DNA from: VXNE01 sp965217825
GTDB taxonomy: Bacteria > Pseudomonadota > Gammaproteobacteria > Pseudomonadales > Azotimanducaceae
NCBI GenBank assembly: GCA_965217825.1
Contig: OZ244571.1
Coordinates: forward strand, 4,154,001 to 4,218,000
Direction of reading: 5' to 3'
Length of the DNA stretch: 64,000 nucleotides
Position numbers and translations under genes: made by a program. Below the pieces are notes generated by a model. That model made no database searches. It worked only from the letters and a program-made list of their open reading frames with translations, and was not told the origin of the DNA. Positions within the stretch are counted from its first letter, which is position 1. Every line of letters begins with the position of its first letter. This document shows, in pieces, positions 17,601-26,253 of this stretch.

Positions 17601-18785
17601 TCACACGAGCGCCTGGTAGACCGCGGTCTTCAACTCGCGTCGAATGGGGTAAGACGACGAGGGCCGCAGTTGCGTCATGAACACGACGACGAGCCGCTCC
17701 TGTGGATCCACCCAAAAGTACGTGCTCGCCGCCCCGCCCCAACCGAAATCGCCCGGCGAATCGAGCACGTTGGCGGCGGCCGGGTCGAGGACTACGGAAA
17801 AACCGAGTCCGAAGCCGATTCCCTCGAACGGTGCCTCGCTGAACACCCGCTGCCCCATGGCGGCGAGATCGCGGTTGCCGGGAAGCTGGTTGGTGGTCAT
17901 GTATTCGACCGTCTTGCGGCCGAGCAAACGGACTCCGTCGAGTTCGCCCCTGCCCAGGAGCATGTTCGAGAATCGGTGATAATCGTCGATGGTGGCCACC
18001 ATCCCGCCGCCGCCGGAAAGAAACTTCGGCCGACCCCGATAGGGACGGGTTTCCGAATCGTCCTGCCTGGCAAAACGTCCGTCCTCGAGGTACTGGTAGC
18101 TGGCGGCGAATCGCTCGAGCGCGGCGGGCGGGACCGAGAAACCGGAGTCCGCCATGTCGAGCGGTTCGGTGATGCGCTCGCGCACGAAGACGTCGAGGTC
18201 GGTGTCCGAAAGAACCTGGACCAGGTGCCCGCATATGTCCGTGGCGTGGCTGTAACTCCACCTGGTCCCGGGGGAGAACCGCAACGGAATGTCGGCGAGC
18301 GCGTCCACCATGGCCTGCAGGTCGCCGCCCGCGAGCCCGCGCTTGCGGTAAAGCGCGTCCACGGGGTGGCTGTGCATGAACCCGTATGTCAAACCCGACG
18401 TGTGCATCAACAGGTCCTTCACGATCATCGGTCTTACCGGGGCGGTGGTCGAGTAGGAATCCTCATCGCCATCTTCGAACACCGAGAGGTTCGCCCATGA
18501 AGGGATATATCGCGCGACGGGATCGTCGAGCTGAAAGCGGCCTTCTTCGTACAGCATCATCAGCGCGACGGTGGTGATGGGCTTGGTCATCGAATGGAGG
18601 CGGAACATCGTGTCGCGTTGAACCGGCAGGGCACGTTCGACATCGCGCATGCCGTATGCCCGGAACCAGACATCTTGGCCGCAGGACACGATGCACGCGT
18701 ACCCCGGGAACGCGCCGCGATCGACGTACCCTTTCGCCAGCGCGTGGACGTTCTCAATACGGGTTTCGGAAATTCCCATGCTCAT
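17601..18785 (-). CDS. Class C beta-lactamase-type serine hydrolase
   Basis: A 394-residue protein of the AmpC/esterase EstB/DD-peptidase group. FRLHSMTKPITTVALMML contains the catalytic S-x-x-K (SMTK). YSHATDICGHLVQ supplies the Tyr motif (Y-S-H where lactamases have Y-x-N), and a GWGGAASTYFWVDP segment takes the place of the KTG box, as in esterases. There is no signal peptide, so a cytoplasmic esterase or peptidase role is more likely than beta-lactam resistance. ATG at 18785 is preceded by GGAGC. Confidence 0.85.
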   Translation of the reverse strand: MSMGISETRIENVHALAKGYVDRGAFPGYACIVSCGQDVWFRAYGMRDVERALPVQRDTMFRLHSMTKPITTVALMMLYEEGRFQLDDPVARYIPSWANLSVFEDGDEDSYSTTAPVRPMIVKDLLMHTSGLTYGFMHSHPVDALYRKRGLAGGDLQAMVDALADIPLRFSPGTRWSYSHATDICGHLVQVLSDTDLDVFVRERITEPLDMADSGFSVPPAALERFAASYQYLEDGRFARQDDSETRPYRGRPKFLSGGGGMVATIDDYHRFSNMLLGRGELDGVRLLGRKTVEYMTTNQLPGNRDLAAMGQRVFSEAPFEGIGFGLGFSVVLDPAAANVLDSPGDFGWGGAASTYFWVDPQERLVVVFMTQLRPSSSYPIRRELKTAVYQALV

Positions 18786-18825
18786 TCTGCTCCGTTCAAC
18801 CAATCTCGGCGAGATATCCGCGCGT

Positions 18826-19812
18826 CTAAATCTGCTCCACCGCTACCGCGCTGCCCTGGCCTGCAGATTCGTATAGCGCGAGGATCGACGCCATGTTGCG
18901 CAGCGCGTCGTCCGGCGGAAATTCCGGCTGCTTACCCGTGAGAACGCACTCCGAGAACTCGTCGAGCTGCACCTGGTAGCGATTCGGGCTCGTCATCTCC
19001 ATCACCCGAGGCGCTTTCTGGCCCCGAACAACCGTCACGGGAATAGTCTCGCTGAAGGCATCGTCGATGGTGATCGTGCCGCCCGTCCCGAACACCTCGA
19101 GCATCACCCGCCGGGGCCCTTCGAAACTGCTCCAGACGTGGCCGACGGCACCGTTTCCGAACTCCAGAAAGCCGTTCATCGTCATGTCGATGCCGTCGCG
19201 CTCGCATTGTATGGCCATGGCCCGCACCGGCTCGGTGCCCATCGCGTAGCGCACCGCGTAAACGCCGTAGCACCCGGCGTCCATCAGGCTGCCCCCCGCG
19301 AGGGACTTCTTGAGGCGGACGCTGTCCGGGTCGGTCTGCGTGTAAGACGTGGTGGCTTCAAGGCGGATCACCTTGCCGATCTCGCCTTGCCCGACGAGTT
19401 TGCGAACGGTATGCATCTGCTTGTTCCAGCGCGGTGTGAACGCCTCGACCAGCACCAGGCCGTTGGCTTCGGCCGCGGCCTTCATCTCGCGGGCTTCGGC
19501 CATGGTCGCGCACAAGGGCTTTTCGCACAGGATGTGCTTTCCCGCTTCGGCGGCCTTGACGGTCCATTCGTGGTGCATGCCGTTCGGCAGCGTGTTGATC
19601 ACGGCGTCGATCTCGTCGCTGTCGATCATCTCCTGGTAGCTGCCGAACGCCAATGGAATGCCGTGCTCCCTCGCGGCCGCCTGCGCGGTTCGAAGGTTGC
19701 GGCTGCTGACCGCGACGAGCTCGGAGTTGGGCGATGCGTTCGCGGCGGGCACATGGGCGGTGAAGCCAATTCGCGCCGTGCTGATGAGTCCGTATCTGAC
19801 TGTGTCTGGCAT
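18826..19812 (-). CDS. Gfo/Idh/MocA family oxidoreductase, full-length copy
   Basis: A 328-residue NAD(P)-dependent dehydrogenase: TVRYGLISTARIGFTAHVPA (nucleotide binding), AAEAGKHILCEKPLCATM (EKP motif), SLMDAGCYGVYAVRYAMG (active-site region). It resembles glucose-fructose-oxidoreductase and dimeric dihydrodiol dehydrogenase-like members. A truncated, nearly identical copy in the same orientation lies at 22411-23163; I count about 11 amino-acid differences over 250 residues, all near the two ends, while the middle is almost identical even in DNA. This suggests recent duplication or gene conversion. Confidence 0.9.
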   Translation of the reverse strand: MPDTVRYGLISTARIGFTAHVPAANASPNSELVAVSSRNLRTAQAAAREHGIPLAFGSYQEMIDSDEIDAVINTLPNGMHHEWTVKAAEAGKHILCEKPLCATMAEAREMKAAAEANGLVLVEAFTPRWNKQMHTVRKLVGQGEIGKVIRLEATTSYTQTDPDSVRLKKSLAGGSLMDAGCYGVYAVRYAMGTEPVRAMAIQCERDGIDMTMNGFLEFGNGAVGHVWSSFEGPRRVMLEVFGTGGTITIDDAFSETIPVTVVRGQKAPRVMEMTSPNRYQVQLDEFSECVLTGKQPEFPPDDALRNMASILALYESAGQGSAVAVEQI

Positions 19813-19964
19813 CTCGGTTGTCCCTTGCGGCCCACGAGCTCCCCTGTCCCGCGCCATCAAACATGGCAAAACGGCTTGGCGACCTCCGCCGTACGGGCTT
19901 CCGCCACGGCATCAGGATACGCCTGCCAACAGGATAGAGTAGATAGTGTTGCGTCCCCACCAGG

Positions 19965-20364
19965 GTTTTCTTGGCCATCAGCAAGACGGCGGGCCAAGTT
20001 CGAGGAAACCGCCCCGCATGGACAGCGCCCGCTGCGATGCATGTGCTGCAACGAGCGCTAGAACTGGCGCGGTCGTACGGCGCGGTCTTCCCGAACCTCC
20101 GCTCTTCCGATGGCGTCATCCCCGACTCGACGATCCGCCGGATGATGCGGCGGGCTGGGTCGCGGCGTCGCCGCACGGATTTCGGTCGACGGTTCGTACC
20201 TGGGCGCAGGAGCGCGTGGAGAACTGGGAGGCGTCGGCGATCGGCCTGAGCCACAGGGTCGGGAGTTCGGTCGCCATGAGCTACGCCCGGTTTCAGCGGC
20301 AGAACCTCGAACGGCAAAGGGAAAGGGTGCTGGAGCGCACGCAGGACGCTACATGTAGTAGTCT
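19965..20364 (+). pseudogene. P4-type tyrosine recombinase (integrase) C-terminal remnant, frameshifted
   Basis: One frame reads ALELARSYGAVFPNLRSSDG then STIRRMMRRAG. A one-base loss near 20161 moves the rest to another frame: VAASPHGFRSTVRTWAQERV, then LSHRVGSSVAMSYARFQRQN and LERQRERVLE. The H-x-x-R box (HGFR), the second His (LSH) and a Tyr (SYARF) of P4-like integrases are there, but the N-terminal arm and the first catalytic Arg are lost. It marks an old integrated element between the duplicated Gfo/Idh genes. I see no tRNA gene or att repeat beside it. Confidence 0.7.
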
Positions 20365-20384
20365 TGGTTGTGGAGAAATGCAGA

Positions 20385-20615
20385 ATGAAGTCCCGACTGT
20401 TCGTCTTGGCCGTGATCGTAACGGCATGGTTTGGCCCCTCGGTTTCGGCCTCATATTGGTACTGTCCCGATGGTGCCATACTTGTCGGGTACCCTGGTTC
20501 CTCCACGCCGAAGTGCGCGTGGAAATCAGATCTGCGCAAGCCGGATCGTCCGGAAACACCCCCGCACACGAACCCGGAAGCGCCCGTAGGCCGCTTCTAT
20601 GGGGACCCGATGTGA
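20385..20615 (+). CDS. Small exported protein
   Basis: A 76-residue frame with a clear signal peptide MKSRLFVLAVIVTAWFGPSV ending at SA|SYW, then a short mature part with two cysteines (WYCPDG and PKCAWKS) and a proline-rich end. It overlaps the next frame by 17 bases and could be its N-terminal part split by a frameshift, since the following protein starts without a signal. I do not recognise a family. Base composition is lower in GC than the neighbours, fitting transferred DNA. Confidence 0.55.
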   Translation: MKSRLFVLAVIVTAWFGPSVSASYWYCPDGAILVGYPGSSTPKCAWKSDLRKPDRPETPPHTNPEAPVGRFYGDPM

Positions 20616-21102
20616 ACCTGCATTTATTGAAATTTGGGAGTGGGAGGACACTTATTCGGTTGATGTAACTTGGTGGTGCGCTCCGAGCTACAGCATCCTC
20701 ATTAGTCCCATCACGTACCATGTTGGTGCTTGCGCCAGTGCGCCTGTTGCCTCCTTCAATTTTTCTCCGGTAGGAGTATTCAGGCACGATCAGGTGGAAG
20801 GCTACGTAACGACTTTTGGTCTTCCCAATTCGAAAAGCACCGAATGGTCGTCAGGCTACTTTCCGGACCCTCCCAACTACAATAAGGTGGTGATAGCAAG
20901 AAATGCTTTGATTTATTGGTTAGGTGGAGGAGAGATCTATGTTCCGGGCGCGGCACAGCACAGAAGCGAGGTTTCCTGCACCTTGCCCCAAGTCTCCAAG
21001 GGTCGATACGAGGCGGTCAATTCAAAGCGCAAGACCCTGAATTGGAACGAGTTCCACCTGATCGTGAAAAACTGCCAGCACTGGGCGAATGAGGTTTTAT
21101 GA
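20599..21102 (+). CDS. Hypothetical protein with a C-terminal NCxHWA motif (LRAT/NlpC-like)
   Basis: A 167-residue protein of unknown function. The end FHLIVKNCQHWANEVL resembles the catalytic Cys-His segment of LRAT/NlpC-P60-like papain-fold enzymes (N-C-x-H-W/F), which act as acyltransferases, hydrolases or peptidases; the second conserved His is not obvious. The start codon is uncertain, and it may be the continuation of the signal-peptide frame at 20385. Its TGA overlaps the next ATG, so it is in an operon with the gene at 21099. AT-richer codon use suggests transfer. Confidence 0.5.
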   Translation: MGTRCEPAFIEIWEWEDTYSVDVTWWCAPSYSILISPITYHVGACASAPVASFNFSPVGVFRHDQVEGYVTTFGLPNSKSTEWSSGYFPDPPNYNKVVIARNALIYWLGGGEIYVPGAAQHRSEVSCTLPQVSKGRYEAVNSKRKTLNWNEFHLIVKNCQHWANEVL

Positions 21103-22055
21103 TGAACGCATTACGACGAACAGCACTCGGCCTTGCGTCTGTTCTGGCGTTGTCGGCTGCTGGGGCGGACCGGGATACGTACGAGCGGTTCAGAACCGAA
21201 CTCATCTATTCCCATAACTTTTCCAACGAGCAGGTGAACCAACTGGTCGCCGAAGGCATCGCGAGTGACGATTCGGTGATAGTGGCATTGACCCTGAATG
21301 CGATAGGCACTTTTTCCCACTTCTCTATCCTCAAAACTCACGGATTGCCAGCAGTAACCGAGGCGCTTTCAAACAGCGACTATCCGACACGGGCGCTGGC
21401 TGAGGTACCTGGGCTCAAGGACTTCCTGATCAGGTATTGGGAGCGAGAGTTTGCGGAAAGCGGTTACGATCCAGTCGGGGCTCAGGATCGAGCTGTGGAA
21501 GCCGCGGACGACGCAGCTGCTGATTTCGACGACGATACGGACCTGGAAGCCTTCGTGGAAACCTTCATGTTCACGATGATGTCCGAAAATCCAGAGTGGA
21601 GGTACATTCCAGCCGTTCTGAGTCTCCATTGGCCCGGAGACGAAGACGTGCAGCGTGTCGTATTGGACTGGTACGAAGCGGGTACCACGTCCGATGACGA
21701 GACCATGACAACATTGAACGCGGGCAAATTCACAACGCCCGAAGCGAACGCGGCGCGACTGGAGGCGCTTTCGCGTCCGCTAGAACATCCAAACGGCTGG
21801 TTCTTTGCGGCGCGAGGACTGGCAATGTCCCGGTCGCCGGAAGCCATTCCTTACCTGATCTCCTCCGGTCATCATGAGTGGGCGCTGGAGGCGCTGGGCG
21901 AGTACGATGACGCGCAATTGATTCCTTACGCGAAGGACCTAATGGACTTGCTGCCAGAGAGTTCGCCGCGTCCGGGAATTCTCCGTACTCTGACCGAACG
22001 CGAAGTTTTGGTTGAGCGGCTGAAGAGGTTGGTGGACCGGGCCGGCATCGAATAG
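21099..22055 (+). CDS. Exported HEAT-like helical-repeat protein
   Basis: A 318-residue protein starting MMNALRRTALGLASVLALSA, a signal peptide cleaved near AAGA|DRD. The mature part is mainly helical, with irregular repeats such as SDDSVIVALTLNAIGTF, SPEAIPYLISSGHHEWALEA and an acidic stretch DDDTDLEAF. This pattern suggests HEAT/ARM-type repeats in the periplasm. No named family is recognised. It is translationally coupled to the upstream NCxHWA gene, so both may work together, perhaps as effector and immunity or processing partner; that is speculation. Confidence 0.55.
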   Translation: MMNALRRTALGLASVLALSAAGADRDTYERFRTELIYSHNFSNEQVNQLVAEGIASDDSVIVALTLNAIGTFSHFSILKTHGLPAVTEALSNSDYPTRALAEVPGLKDFLIRYWEREFAESGYDPVGAQDRAVEAADDAAADFDDDTDLEAFVETFMFTMMSENPEWRYIPAVLSLHWPGDEDVQRVVLDWYEAGTTSDDETMTTLNAGKFTTPEANAARLEALSRPLEHPNGWFFAARGLAMSRSPEAIPYLISSGHHEWALEALGEYDDAQLIPYAKDLMDLLPESSPRPGILRTLTEREVLVERLKRLVDRAGIE

Positions 22056-22141
22056 AACGGTATTACCCGGGCGAAACTGCGGCGATTTTTTCGACGGGGT
22101 TTCGACTCGATCTCACCCGGCATGAGCGCCGGGCCCAGGTT

Positions 22142-22410
22142 TCAGATGCGCGCGCGCTTTATCTCGTTGAGCGTGAGCTGGTCGTGGACGCGGTTGTAGA
22201 GAGTCGTACGGGTCGATTCTTGGCCCGCGATTCTGGCGGCCGTATCGAAGTCGCCGCCGTTGCGCAGGTACTCCGTTATCCCGGTCTCCCTGAAACTGCG
22301 CGGCGATATCGCCGCCGGCAGTCCGGCGGCGCGGGCGCGGCGCTTGATCATCGCGAGCGCCCCCGGCGCGAGAGCGGACGGTCCGCGAGGCCCGACCGAT
22401 CATGGAAGAC
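22142..22410 (-). pseudogene. Tyrosine recombinase C-terminal remnant with mutated catalytic residues
   Basis: The frame ALAMIKRRARAAGLPAAISP continues RSFRETGITEYLRNGGDFDT and RIAGQESTRTTLYNRVHD. It is the last 85 residues of a phage-type integrase. The upstream part RPLSRRG is in another frame, so there is a frameshift near 22365. The H-x-x-R box has become R-S-F-R, and the second His (AGHES in relatives) is Gln. Both changes abolish activity. Its 5' edge touches the truncated Gfo/Idh copy at about 22410, which marks the junction of the rearrangement. Confidence 0.75.
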
Positions 22411-23163
22411 GCCGTCGATGGTGATCGTGCCGCCCGTCCCGAACACCTCGAGCGTCACCCGCCGGGGCCCTTCGAAAGTGCTCCAGACGTGGCCGACGGC
22501 ACCGGTGGGGAATTGCAGGAAGCCGTTCATGGTCATGTCGATGCCGTTGTGCTCGCATTGGATAGCCATGGCCCGCACCGGCTCGGTGCCCATCGCGTAG
22601 CGCACCGCGTAAACGCCGTAGCACCCGGCGTCCATCAGGCTGCCCCCCGCGAGGGACTTCTTGAGGCGGACGCTGTCCGGGTCGGTCTGCGTGTAAGACG
22701 TGGTGGCTTCAAGGCGGATCACCTTGCCGATCTCGCCTTGCCCGACGAGTTTGCGAACGGTATGCATCTGCTTGTTCCAGCGCGGCGTGAACGCCTCGAC
22801 CAGCACCAGGCCGTTGGCTTCGGCCGCAGCCTTCATCTCGCGGGCTTCGGCCATGGTCGCGCACAAGGGCTTTTCGCACAGGATGTGCTTTCCCGCTTCG
22901 GCGGCCTTGACGGTCCATTCGTGGTGCATGCCGTTCGGCAGCGTGTTGATCACGGCGTCGATCTCGTCGCTGTCGATCATCTCCTGGTAGCTGCCGAACG
23001 CCAATGGAATGCCGTGCTCCCTCGCAGCCGCCTGCGCGGTAGCGAGGTTGCGGCTGCTGACCGCGACCAATTCGGAGTTGGGCGATGCGTTCGCCGCCGG
23101 CAGGTGCGCCCTGAAGCCGATTCCCGCCGTGCTGATGAGTCCGTATCTGACTGTATCCGGCAT
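22411..23163 (-). pseudogene. Gfo/Idh/MocA oxidoreductase, truncated duplicate
   Basis: The first 250 residues of the gene at 18826-19812, starting TVRYGLISTAGIGFRAHLPA after the initial MPD and ending at GTGGTITID, then running into the integrase remnant. Its start at 23163 matches the intact copy. The C-terminal 80 residues of the substrate domain are lost, so it is probably inactive. The DNA between the two copies (about 2.6 kb) is a decayed island. Confidence 0.88.
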
Positions 23164-23396
23164 CTCGGATGTCCTTGAACTTGTCGCTGATGGAGAATCG
23201 AAGTATCTAACTGAAAGTAAATGATATTCGGTCACGCAACAATCGGCTTGGCAAATATCCGGGGTAGCCGAGGTCACAGCAAACCCCGGCGCGGCAGAAT
23301 CTCGACGCCAGATAGGCAACCTGCGAAGATAGTTGCCCGGATTGCAGCACGTTCGAGGGACTTTGTGGACTTCGGCCAGTTCCCGGCAACGACGCC

Positions 23397-24611
23397 TTGA
23401 ACATCGAGTTCCGACCCGCCGCCGCAGAGGAGATGGGACAGTTCGGCATGCTTGCCGGCTATGTCTACGGCGGCGAGTTCGGCGACGGCCCGGACAACCT
23501 CGTTGCCACTTCGACGCGACCCGAGTGGACGCTGTGCGCGTTCGACGGTCGCCGACTCGTTTCAAGTTTCTCCACCATCCCATTCACCATGCGCGCGAAC
23601 GGCGCAGCGTTGCCCATCGGGGGCGTATCCGCCGTCGGCACGCTGCCCGAATACCGGCGGCGGGGTTTGGTTCGCCGCATCATGACCCAGGCATTTGCCG
23701 ACATGCGGGATGGCGGTCGGCCGGTCGCCGCGCTCTGGGCGTCGCAGGCCGCCATCTATCAGCGCTTCGGTTATGCGATGGCCTCCGTGCTGCGCAGCTA
23801 CGCGCTCGACACCGTGGACATCGACTTCCACGACGGCGACGATGGCACCGGGCGCATCGAGCGCCTGGATGCGGCCTCCGGCTACGACCTGATCAAGCGG
23901 GTCTACATACGCTTCGTTGCCGAACGCATGGGCTACCTGCATCGCGCGCGAGCGCTGTGGCTGCACAACGCCCTCGAACCGCGCGAAGCGGACGGGCCGG
24001 TCCACATTGCCCTGTCTCACGGCGAGTCGGGACCCGACGGGTACGCGATCTACACGCTGCGAGAAGGCAGGTACGATCATCCGACGCGCTCCCAAGAGGT
24101 CATCATCCGCGACTTGGCGTGGCTGACGCCGGACGCGTATCGCTCCCTGTGGACGTTCTTCAAGCGTCATGATCTGGTCGGACGCGTGCGCTGGAACAAC
24201 GCCCCGTCCGACGATCCAGCGGTCGAGTTGTTCCTCGAACCGCGCCTGCTCCAGGCCCGCGACGGAGAGGGTTTTTGGCTGCGCCTCGTGGATGTCGCTG
24301 CGGCGCTCAGGGGACGCGGCTGGACCGCAGACGGCGAGATTTCCATCACGGTTCGAGACGACCCCCTCGCTCCCTGGAACACCGGAAGTTATCGGCTCAC
24401 CGTCTCAGGCGGCGCGGCCGACGTGACGCCGTGCAGGGCAGTCACCGATATCCAGCTTTCCGTCAAGACATTGGCCTCGCTCTATGCCGGGCGCCGATCA
24501 GCGCGCGAACTGTCCGCATGGGGCCTGCTGGACGGCGATTCGGATGCCGTTCAGCGCGCTGATGTCCTGTTCGCAACGCGGCACGCGCCGCACTGTCCCG
24601 ACCATTTCTAG
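23397..24611 (+). CDS. Eis-like GNAT N-acetyltransferase
   Basis: A 404-residue protein with the three-part Eis layout: an N-terminal GNAT domain with IGGVSAVGTLPEYRRRGLVR (acetyl-CoA loop R-R-x-G-L) and YQRFGYAMAS, a second GNAT-like domain, and an SCP2-like C-terminal domain (LFLEPRLLQARDGEGFWLRL, AVTDIQLSVKTLASLYAG). Eis proteins acetylate aminoglycosides, polyamines or protein amines; the substrate here is unknown. The start is a TTG at 23397, where family similarity begins (NIEFRPA). Confidence 0.85.
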   Translation: MNIEFRPAAAEEMGQFGMLAGYVYGGEFGDGPDNLVATSTRPEWTLCAFDGRRLVSSFSTIPFTMRANGAALPIGGVSAVGTLPEYRRRGLVRRIMTQAFADMRDGGRPVAALWASQAAIYQRFGYAMASVLRSYALDTVDIDFHDGDDGTGRIERLDAASGYDLIKRVYIRFVAERMGYLHRARALWLHNALEPREADGPVHIALSHGESGPDGYAIYTLREGRYDHPTRSQEVIIRDLAWLTPDAYRSLWTFFKRHDLVGRVRWNNAPSDDPAVELFLEPRLLQARDGEGFWLRLVDVAAALRGRGWTADGEISITVRDDPLAPWNTGSYRLTVSGGAADVTPCRAVTDIQLSVKTLASLYAGRRSARELSAWGLLDGDSDAVQRADVLFATRHAPHCPDHF

Positions 24612-24622
24612 ATGGAGCGCCC

Positions 24623-24901
24623 GTGTCCCTCGGAATGATCTTTCTTACCTCCCTCGGCCTGTTCGTCGGCCTGGGGGTGCTGTACCTGGCGTGGAGATTC
24701 GTCGACAGCCAGCCGTCCGAAAGCGACCTGCGCTCGCCTCCGCCCGAGCCACGTTCGCATGTTCCAGACGATGGCGAGGACAAACAGAAACCCGGGCGTC
24801 TGTCCCCCTCAACGGTCCTGGCCCTGGTCGGTATGACCCTGGGCCTCGCGGCGATCCTGTTCGTCCTGTTCTTCGGCCCGTCCAGCCCTTTCCGCCTATA
24901 G
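24623..24901 (+). CDS. Small two-segment membrane protein
   Basis: A 92-residue protein with one hydrophobic segment at the start (SLGMIFLTSLGLFVGLGVLY) and one near the end (LALVGMTLGLAAILFVLFF), joined by a polar, proline-rich loop. It starts with GTG 12 bases after the Eis-like gene, probably in the same transcript. I do not recognise the family. Confidence 0.55.
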   Translation: MSLGMIFLTSLGLFVGLGVLYLAWRFVDSQPSESDLRSPPPEPRSHVPDDGEDKQKPGRLSPSTVLALVGMTLGLAAILFVLFFGPSSPFRL

Positions 24902-25038
24902 CCCGAGCCGGACCTGGGATCGGGCTCCACCCACCGGCGGCATGTAGTACGATCCCGCACCGATAGCGGCGCGGAGCGAACCCCGGCGCGAAAAGTCAAT
25001 CGGTGGCGGACTTTGCAAACGGATGCGGAGGAGACGCA

Positions 25039-26253
25039 ATGGATCTCGCCTACGGCGCGGAGTACGAGAGATTCCGCGAGGAAGTGCGCTCGTTTCTGGC
25101 TAAACACGGCAAGCGCGCACCGGCGCAATTCGCCCGCGGCAAGTCCGACGCGAAGGCGCGCGCCTGGCAGCAGCGCCTGATCGAACACGGCTACGCCGCG
25201 CGCACGATCCCGAAGGAGTACGGCGGCTACGGCGCCGAGCCGGACATTCTGAAGTCCCACATCATCGCCGAAGAGTTCGCGAAAGCGCGCATTCGGCCCG
25301 GCCACGACGGCGACGACCGCCTGGTCCCCACACTGCTCGAACTCGGCACCGAGGAACAGAAACTCGCTTACATCCGGCCGACGATCCGAGGCGAGATGAG
25401 CTGGTGCCAGGGCTATTCGGAACCGAACTCCGGCTCCGACCTCGCGTCACTATCCACAAGGGCCGAACTCGACGGCGACGAGTTCGTGATCAACGGCCAG
25501 AAGATCTGGACCTCCGGCGCGCAACACGCCGACATGATCTTCTGCCTGGTTCGGACCGAACCCGACGCGCCCAAGCATCAGGGCATCAGCTACCTGTTGT
25601 TTTCAATGGACACGCCCGGCATCGAGGTGCGTCCGCTCGTGACGATGACGGGCGAGGCCACGTTCAACGAGGTGTTTTTCACCGACGTGCGTGTCCCGGC
25701 AAGCCAGATCGTCGGACGCCGGGGCGAAGGCTGGTATGTGGCAAACGCCACGTTGAAGCACGAACGCGGGGGACTCGGCGATCCCAACCAGGCGGAGTCG
25801 CGTTTTCTCCAGATCGTCGACATGATGCGAAAAGAGACCATCGACGGGCGGCCGTTGATGGAGCATCCCGCCTATCGTGACCGCCTGCTGCAACTCCAGG
25901 GACAGATGCTGGCGATGCGTTTCAACGGAATGCGCATCCTGAGCCATGCGATCAAGGGCGAGGAACCGGGGCTGCCGCGCTGGATCGTCAAGCTCAACGG
26001 TTGCGAAATGAATCACCAGATGGCTGCGATGGCGGTCGATCTCATGGGCGAGCTGGGCGTTCTCTACCACGGCAGCCCGCACATGCGGGACGGCGGCCTC
26101 TGGCAGCAGCGCTACATGCTGGACCTTGGCCTCATCATCGGGGGCGGCACGGCCCAGATTCAGAAAAACCTCATCGGAGAACGCGCGCTCGGCCTGCCCA
26201 AGGAACCGAAGGTGGGGGGAGGGGCAGAAATAGTGAGCCAGGGGCAGCAATAG
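25039..26253 (+). CDS. Acyl-CoA dehydrogenase (first of a pair)
   Basis: A 404-residue FAD enzyme that introduces a double bond next to the CoA thioester. LIEHGYAARTIPKEYGGYGA, WCQGYSEPNSGSDLASLSTR and KIWTSGAQHADMIFCLVRTE are the substrate- and FAD-binding blocks of the family; GGGTAQIQKNLIGERALGLP is the C-terminal FAD loop. It starts with ATG at 25039 after GGAGGAGA; a longer frame is unsupported. Its stop is directly followed by the ATG of a second acyl-CoA dehydrogenase, as in heteromeric enzymes for sterol or bulky acyl-CoA. Confidence 0.9.
   Translation: MDLAYGAEYERFREEVRSFLAKHGKRAPAQFARGKSDAKARAWQQRLIEHGYAARTIPKEYGGYGAEPDILKSHIIAEEFAKARIRPGHDGDDRLVPTLLELGTEEQKLAYIRPTIRGEMSWCQGYSEPNSGSDLASLSTRAELDGDEFVINGQKIWTSGAQHADMIFCLVRTEPDAPKHQGISYLLFSMDTPGIEVRPLVTMTGEATFNEVFFTDVRVPASQIVGRRGEGWYVANATLKHERGGLGDPNQAESRFLQIVDMMRKETIDGRPLMEHPAYRDRLLQLQGQMLAMRFNGMRILSHAIKGEEPGLPRWIVKLNGCEMNHQMAAMAVDLMGELGVLYHGSPHMRDGGLWQQRYMLDLGLIIGGGTAQIQKNLIGERALGLPKEPKVGGGAEIVSQGQQ

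Noticed and set aside
17601..18785. Beta-lactam resistance gene
   Set aside because: SMTK is present, but there is no signal peptide and the KTG box is not conserved; esterase-like hydrolases share this pattern.
19813..20384. tRNA attachment site for the P4-type integrase
   Set aside because: No cloverleaf or GGTTCGAATCC-like T-arm was seen near either integrase remnant.
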